A stretch of DNA of 5,387 bases. It comes from Candidatus Omnitrophota bacterium (GTDB lineage: Bacteria; Omnitrophota; Gorgyraeia; Gorgyraeales; Gorgyraeaceae). Where the stretch lies: contig JAHIUV010000014.1 of the NCBI GenBank assembly GCA_018817035.1, positions 1-5,387 of the forward strand, in the 5' to 3' direction. Position numbers and translations under genes: made by a program. The notes beneath the pieces are model-generated. The model was not told the DNA's origin, ran no database searches, and was given only the letters and a program-made list of their open reading frames with translations. Shown in pieces: positions 3,101 to 5,387 of this stretch (positions are counted from its first letter, which is position 1; every line of letters starts with the position of its first letter).

Positions 3101-5387
3101 AACCTGGCTTCCGCAAAAAGACTTACGTTTTCCGCGGAACCGGTGTTTTGGATCCTTAACTTCAAAACGCCTTCTTTGAATTCAGCCTCGACATCCAACG
3201 TTACTCCCTCTATTTTAAAACTTATTATGTGTTCCTCTCCGTTAAACGCATATACTGCCTCATACAAGCCTTCTTCCGTGTCAGGGGGAAGTTGAAATCC
3301 GACCTCTAATTCCTTTTTATCACCGGGTTCTAAAAATTCACTCAAATCTTTTTCAAATAAATCCATAAATTTAAAACCAATCCCGCATTTACCCGCCGCA
3401 GCGCCCTTGTTTTCGACCCTGAATTTAAAAGATACCGCGTCACCTGCCGTAAACACGCTTTCGCCATCCTCTAAAAGCGCGACCTCTATTTCAGGAGAGG
3501 GCTCCGGCCCTTCGGAATCGTCCAAATCGCTTACGTAAAATCTCTCAACGCATTGATAGTTTTTCTGAGAATCCTGTGATCGTAACGCGGCCTGCAGATA
3601 ATATTTTCCGGTTTTTTCTATCGAGGGAATTTCTATGTCGATATTTTTCACATGCGTTACAGTAGGGACGGCCACGGTCTGCTTAAAAATGGCAAGGTCC
3701 TTCGATAAATAGTCATCGTCAGGGACATAAAGAGCCGTCAATCTATACCTCAAAAAAGAAGATTCGCTATTATACCTGTCTTGTACCTGGATAAAATAAT
3801 TTGAGGGATCGCCTGTCTCAAACTCTATTGCCAGATCCTCTCCGGCTGATCCCACGGCAGAATCAATATAAGAATCACGAGGGTCTTTATAGAGTCTCAT
3901 ATAAGGCCTCAGATTAGCCGGAACGTCTTTTATGTATACGGTGACCTTGCCCGAATCCGGCACTGATATTTTATAGAAATCGTTGTCTCCTTTGACGGAA
4001 ATAGTGGCGAAATAATCTTTTCCGAATTCGACCGGCCCAGCCTCTGCTTTTATATTGTTCGGCTCATATTCGTCAGTTGTCTTTATGAAATACGCTTTAA
4101 AAGAATACGCGTCAGGAGACGAAAAACTGGAATACCAATCCTTTACGGTGAGGTAATGTTTCCCGGGTTGAGAGATCTCAGCATCGAGATTTATCTTTTC
4201 ACCGGAGGCACCGCCTTTTTGGGAGATAAGTTTCTTCGAGAAATCATAAATCTTAAGAGAAGGCCTTAGTCCTTCCGGAACATTTAGCATATCAATATAA
4301 AGGAGGCCTTTTTCTTCCGCGTCTATTACAAAATAGTCCTCATCCCCCGCGGGAAATATCGTGGATATTATTGTTTTTCTTATATCGATCTCTTTCGCGG
4401 AAGTGAAATCCGGATTAGGTTCATACCGGTCAGAACCTAAGGTAAATTCTATTTTTAAGCTATACTCCTCCTGCGAAGAAAAAGTATTGTACCTGTCCCT
4501 GAGCAAAATATAATAAATCCCCGGCTCCCCGGCTTCAAAAGAATATTCTATTTCCTGGCCTGAAAGCGCGGCAGTAGACACTACCGGCCTCTTATCGGGA
4601 TTATATATCTTAAGGTTCGGCCTAAAGCCCTGCGTTACATTTTTCACTGAAACATTCAATATCGAAGGCTCATCAATGGTAATAGTAAAATAATCCTCAT
4701 CCCCATAATCATAGATTTTACCTATAATAACCACGTTACCTGTTATCTCGTTCGCGCCTGTAAAATCATTATTAGGCTCAGCCTCGTGTACTTCGAGCCA
4801 TTCGACATCTTCGGGAGTTAGCCCCAAATCCTCTTCTTGTTCGAGGCTTAGCCTCGAACAAACGTTGTCTCCTTCTTTTATCTGTATCGGCTCTGTAATA
4901 TCTTCGGGCTGGGTATATAATTCATAGAGTCCTGAGGGAAGATGTTTGAATTCAAACATACCCTCACTCGAAATAACGGCATATCTTACGCATGCATCCG
5001 AGCCGGCAACATCTACCGGGTTAAGCGTCAAGTATGAACCTATTGAATCAGCAAAAACGCCGGATAGGTTTCCATATTCCGTAGATTCCAGCGCGGCATC
5101 AAAAGTGTTCTCCCCTCCTAAAATGTCTATTTCCCCAGAGAGACTGTTATATCCATTGGCTCTGACACTAAAGCTGTATTTACCTCTGTCAATATTTTCC
5201 AATTTATACTTACCATCGATATTTGTGTAAACCGTATTTACCAGCGCTCCTTCTACGGGAAAGCCCCTCTTGTCTTTTACTGTTCCGAACAGGCTTCCTA
5301 TTTCAGCGCCGGGTAGAACGCTTATGTCCAAAACCGCTGATTCGAGCTTTTCGCCTTTATTCGTAATTATTGCTTCGGCAAAAATCG
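187..5387 (-). CDS. Giant multidomain cell-surface protein (PPC/Ig/PKD modules, CFI-box C-terminus), 5' end outside window
   Basis: Partial gene, stop codon TAA at 187-189. The frame stays open past the TTG at 5331 to the window edge; the 18 extra codons read IFAEAIITNKGEKLESAV, a normal beta-domain ending that runs smoothly into the next module. No ATG or GTG occurs in that stretch and no Shine-Dalgarno-like sequence precedes the TTG, so the true start is outside. About 1,732 residues are visible. Domain order: two carboxypeptidase-regulatory-like domains (12-163), three PPC-like domains (184-537), CARDB/Ig-like modules (540-997), He_PIG/cadherin-like (1003-1091), four PKD domains (1105-1455), ZU5-like module (1466-1615), acidic linker (1616-1637), CFI-box (1638-1714). 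No enzyme motif is recognisable. These folds are known from exported proteins that bind polysaccharide, protein or calcium, so an extracellular adhesin or scaffold is inferred; a catalytic N-terminus outside the window cannot be excluded. Seventeen cysteines are scattered. No frameshift is seen. Confidence 0.93.
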   Translation of the reverse strand, partial: IFAEAIITNKGEKLESAVLDISVLPGAEIGSLFGTVKDKRGFPVEGALVNTVYTNIDGKYKLENIDRGKYSFSVRANGYNSLSGEIDILGGENTFDAALESTEYGNLSGVFADSIGSYLTLNPVDVAGSDACVRYAVISSEGMFEFKHLPSGLYELYTQPEDITEPIQIKEGDNVCSRLSLEQEEDLGLTPEDVEWLEVHEAEPNNDFTGANEITGNVVIIGKIYDYGDEDYFTITIDEPSILNVSVKNVTQGFRPNLKIYNPDKRPVVSTAALSGQEIEYSFEAGEPGIYYILLRDRYNTFSSQEEYSLKIEFTLGSDRYEPNPDFTSAKEIDIRKTIISTIFPAGDEDYFVIDAEEKGLLYIDMLNVPEGLRPSLKIYDFSKKLISQKGGASGEKINLDAEISQPGKHYLTVKDWYSSFSSPDAYSFKAYFIKTTDEYEPNNIKAEAGPVEFGKDYFATISVKGDNDFYKISVPDSGKVTVYIKDVPANLRPYMRLYKDPRDSYIDSAVGSAGEDLAIEFETGDPSNYFIQVQDRYNSESSFLRYRLTALYVPDDDYLSKDLAIFKQTVAVPTVTHVKNIDIEIPSIEKTGKYYLQAALRSQDSQKNYQCVERFYVSDLDDSEGPEPSPEIEVALLEDGESVFTAGDAVSFKFRVENKGAAAGKCGIGFKFMDLFEKDLSEFLEPGDKKELEVGFQLPPDTEEGLYEAVYAFNGEEHIISFKIEGVTLDVEAEFKEGVLKLRIQNTGSAENVSLFAEARFEETETKKDFTLTDSKEISFSIPGAQDRSKIYYGVYFSSGKALYLGSVLADNEEEIPNSPFKVLEARCDKESYARDESVTFKWKVNSSVPADVNLLADIVSPDSDSLEVINESIFLDEGAIFIERTFDPGFAKPGLYRLLYRFIYESSVIARGSVFFDVDGESRIDLYIDKNEYTEGENVKLEARCFSSFSLSGDLNVFLDGDEAKKKKGIDLDGYEVFDFNINVKDTGKHYLYCELLYGNESITSDKETFYVLAMPKPNYSPVLLAIGDKIVTAGEYLEFTVEATDMDGDILLYSVETMPDGAYFGPDTKKFSWQPARNQSGKYFVTFNVSDGIDSVSEKVKITVSEAEPLPPAAKPLAEPLEGKAPLEVNFSADTVSGAGNIVKYEWDFDGKGVYDFSSLESGDTMFMYSGEGDFSAALRVTDREGYANIYTAGINVESIPESPCVYLEASPLKGVSPSKVYFKGSVLSQADICKYEWDFNGDGVYDACSADSSCVVKTYTVPGDYYAELKVTNAKGLSGSQKILIQISDPKVLSIEPIFLNDRGSVPIEVGFDALVDSGAAIQKYQWDFDSDGVFDFTSTDSAKTKYTYFEPGVYAPTLRVTDQNNMASEAEKELRFGMLAAQDIRKGKISADIKKGKAPLSVKFSFDCESHAGDAKYFWDFEGDGICNMITLLPEAEHIYHDSGVYMAKVDAQLDNIFIRNCREVIYVTSGKNNNNGIVGLDTLSPSARKNIQVDKLNKVKFSDRTALVLPAGILDMDDEVDIRKLEGDEVVRAIDLTDDILCVGEYREYKFNSHDGVFDKEMTITIPYLDVDGDGFTDDNNVDELTMDAYWFDETKEEWKLLSDALVFPEENIVTVKTNHFSVFGIAGTPKENESGSGTGSDESEVDMSNCFIATAVFGTPMAEEVKILCDFRDRFLLKSTAGRNFVDFYYRHSPPVANFIKDKPLLKSPIRFTLKYLVKLIQLVL
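190..420 (-). other. C-terminal CFI-box domain
   Basis: Residues 1638-1714, the last of the protein. It begins NCFIATAVFGTPM and continues with EVKILCDFRDRFLL, then GRNFVDFYYRHSPPVANFI, and a short hydrophobic tail rich in Leu and Val with scattered lysines. This matches the C-terminal domain named after its CFIATA box (CFI-box-CTERM in NCBI-style annotation, from memory). It occurs at the end of long repetitive surface proteins and in short proteins of unrelated bacteria. Its function is unknown to me; the invariant cysteine (1639) after a flexible linker and the consistent C-terminal position suggest a sorting, processing or anchoring role. Key residues visible are Cys1639, the FRD motif, Gly1671, the YY pair and the SPP motif. 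The terminal helix is short and has no clear transmembrane segment. Confidence 0.88.
487..936 (-). other. ZU5-like module with calcium-loop motif
   Basis: Residues about 1466-1615. The order TALVLPAGILD, then a long strand region, then KEMTITIPYLDVDGDGFTDDNNVDE, YWFDETKEEWKLL and finally TVKTNHFSVFGIAG is a combination seen near the C-terminus of many bacterial surface proteins; it resembles ZU5 and related beta-rich modules. D1558, D1560, D1562 and D1566 form a D-x-D-x-D-G loop like those of EF-hand or thrombospondin type 3 calcium sites. Calcium binding is inferred. A flexible linker rich in Gly, Ser and acidic residues (1616-1637) separates it from the CFI-box. Confidence 0.6.
967..2019 (-). 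repeat. Four tandem PKD domains
   Basis: Residues about 1105-1183, 1189-1274, 1281-1364 and 1376-1455. Each has the PKD hallmarks: a P-[LS]-x-V-x-F strand, [KQ]-Y-x-WDF followed by a D-G or S-D-G type loop, a Y-x-x-x-G-x-Y or equivalent turn, and a V-[TD]-[DNA] strand. The WDF tryptophans are at 1132, 1223, 1313 and 1406, a period of 90-93 residues. The conserved motif shows in the DNA as a repeated AAAATCCCA-type string near 1931, 1660, 1390 and 1110 on the + strand. PKD domains are extracellular Ig-like folds common in surface-layer proteins, adhesins and polysaccharide hydrolases. The second copy has a C-x5-C pair (1234, 1240), and the fourth has three cysteines (1395, 1414, 1449) and a weaker last strand. 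Confidence 0.92.
2059..2325 (-). other. He_PIG/cadherin-like Ig domain
   Basis: Residues about 1003-1091. The sequence has the recurrent signature of putative-Ig (He_PIG) or cadherin-like modules: NYSPVLLAIGDKIVTAGEYL, then a VEATDMDGDILLYSV strand with the A-[TS]-D-x-D-x-D calcium-type loop, the [LM]-P-x-G-A-x-F turn (MPDGAYFGPDT), the F-x-W-x-P strand (FSWQPARNQSG), and a final FNVSDGIDSVSEKVKITV strand. The DMDGD loop and the following VSDG are where such domains bind calcium between neighbours. It is joined to the PKD array by a Pro/Ala-rich linker (residues 1092-1104). Confidence 0.75.
2341..3714 (-). other. CARDB/Ig-like beta-sandwich array
   Basis: Residues about 540-997, apparently five modules of 60-100 residues: 540-602 (closing strands ...GKYYLQAALRS...ERFYV), 612-708, 709-792, 803-901 and 906-997. 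The best recognised is 612-708, where EIEVALLEDGESVFTAGDAVSFKFRV-type strands followed by ENKG resemble CARDB domains. Module 709-792 has a similar IQNTGSAENV turn. Modules 803-901 and 906-997 share an opening of the form D-K-[EN]-x-Y followed by [DG]-E-x-V-x-[FL] and end in a G-[LK]-[YH]-x-L-Y strand pair, so they are probably duplicates of each other. The folds are inferred from strand patterning and the exact family of each module is uncertain. Residues 949-952 are four consecutive lysines in an exposed-looking loop. Confidence 0.55.
3721..4782 (-). repeat. Three tandem PPC-like domains (119-residue period)
   Basis: Residues about 184-296, 303-416 and 422-537. Landmarks recur at constant spacing: EPN at 185, 304 and 423; the acidic DEDYF, DEDYF and DNDFY strand; [GN]-[FL]-R-P at 237, 356 and 475 followed by a strand ending in Tyr; and the D-[RW]-Y turn at 279, 398 and 518 followed by an SS-containing loop and a Tyr-rich last strand. 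This resembles the bacterial pre-peptidase C-terminal (PPC) family: E-P-N-[DN] start, GDxDxF strand, and a final aromatic strand. PPC domains are usually found behind secreted proteases, where they help secretion or substrate binding. Here they form an internal array with no protease visible, so a structural or ligand-binding role is inferred. The copies have diverged in sequence while keeping length, which suggests old duplication. Confidence 0.78.
4837..4861. repeat. 25-base perfect hairpin palindrome inside the coding sequence
   Basis: The arm TTGTTCGAGGC (4837-4847) and its exact complement (4851-4861) are separated by TTA, whose outer bases also pair. On the coding strand the palindrome spans codons for about CSRLSLEQ (residues 158-165), at the junction between the second carboxypeptidase-regulatory-like domain and the first PPC-like domain. 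Its TTCGAG core is shared with the intergenic stem-loop at 86-128. It could be a palindromic repeat that landed in a tolerant interdomain site, or a chance consequence of the encoded residues. Confidence 0.8.
4843..5073 (-). other. Second, degenerate carboxypeptidase-regulatory-like domain
   Basis: Residues about 87-163. GNLSGVFADSIGSYLTLNPV opens it, and SSEGMFEFKHLPSGLYELYT reproduces the G-x-F-x-F-x-x-[LV]-x-x-G-x-Y turn and strand of the preceding module, but the G-x-P-[VI]-x-G-A segment is replaced. It closes with EPIQIKEGDNVCSRLSL. Cys114 and Cys158 sit near its two ends and could form a disulfide; this is inferred from sequence only. The end of the domain is encoded within the 25-base palindrome at 4837-4861. 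Confidence 0.55.
5086..5298 (-). other. Carboxypeptidase regulatory-like domain (first copy)
   Basis: Residues about 12-82 of the giant protein. The pattern GTVKDKRGFPVEGALVNT, then TNIDGKYKLENIDRGKYSFSVRANGY, is the usual CarboxypepD_reg/CNA-B-like signature: G-x-V-x-D-x-x-G-x-P-[VI]-x-G-A at the start, a DG-x-[YF] turn, then G-x-Y-x-[FV]-x-[VA]-x-A-x-G-Y. Such domains are seven-stranded prealbumin-like sandwiches used as stalk or linker units in exported proteins. The residues encoded just upstream, up to the window edge, look like the last strand of another beta domain, so this is an internal module and not the N-terminus. Confidence 0.8.

Noticed and set aside
326..5230. Several open frames of 60-133 codons on the + strand (for example 1922-2323 and 671-973) and a 68-codon minus-strand frame at 1737-1943
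   Set aside because: They lie entirely within the giant gene in other frames, have low-complexity Ser/Leu/Phe-rich translations with no recognisable domain, and the giant gene's frame has clear protein families throughout.
5340..5349. TTCGAGCTT near the right edge matching part of the intergenic stem-loop (112-120)
   Set aside because: A nine-base match without a complementary partner nearby; explainable by chance and by the encoded KLES residues.

Overview
The window holds one very long gene on the minus strand (187 to the right edge at 5387), followed by a 186-base intergenic stretch at its 3' side. The gene encodes a large secreted or cell-surface protein made almost entirely of beta-sandwich modules. 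It has no catalytic domain that I can recognise. The reading frame is still open at the right edge, so the N-terminus, signal peptide, ribosome binding site and promoter lie outside the window. Residue numbers below count from the first plausible in-frame start codon (TTG at 5331-5329) for convenience only; that codon is probably internal.

The visible domain order, N- to C-terminal (right to left on the + strand), is: the end of an unidentified beta domain; two carboxypeptidase-regulatory-like domains, the second degenerate; three tandem PPC-like domains with a regular 119-residue period; about 450 residues of CARDB/Ig-like modules; one cadherin/He_PIG-like domain; four PKD domains; a ZU5-like module with a calcium-loop motif; an acidic Gly/Ser linker; and a C-terminal CFI-box of about 77 residues beginning CFIATAVFGTP. 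This is the layout of a surface adhesin or scaffold with a dedicated C-terminal tail.

The intergenic region is densely structured. Between 41 and 183 lies a nested inverted repeat: two near-identical palindromic units of 37-40 bases in opposite orientation, enclosing a third stem-loop. Immediately to its left, reading minus, is a near-consensus sigma70-type promoter (TTGACA, 17-base spacer, TATATT). A perfect 18-base palindrome covers most of the -10 and half the spacer, which looks like a repressor operator. It would drive a gene just outside the left edge. A perfect short hairpin with a similar TTCGAG core also occurs inside the coding sequence at 4837-4861.

The organism is probably a bacterium of moderate to low GC content (about 40-45% by eye). 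CFI-box, PKD and PPC proteins of this kind are familiar from uncultivated bacterial groups such as Omnitrophota, and from Deltaproteobacteria and relatives. The lineage cannot be fixed from this window. No RNA gene, CRISPR array, transposase or phage gene is visible.
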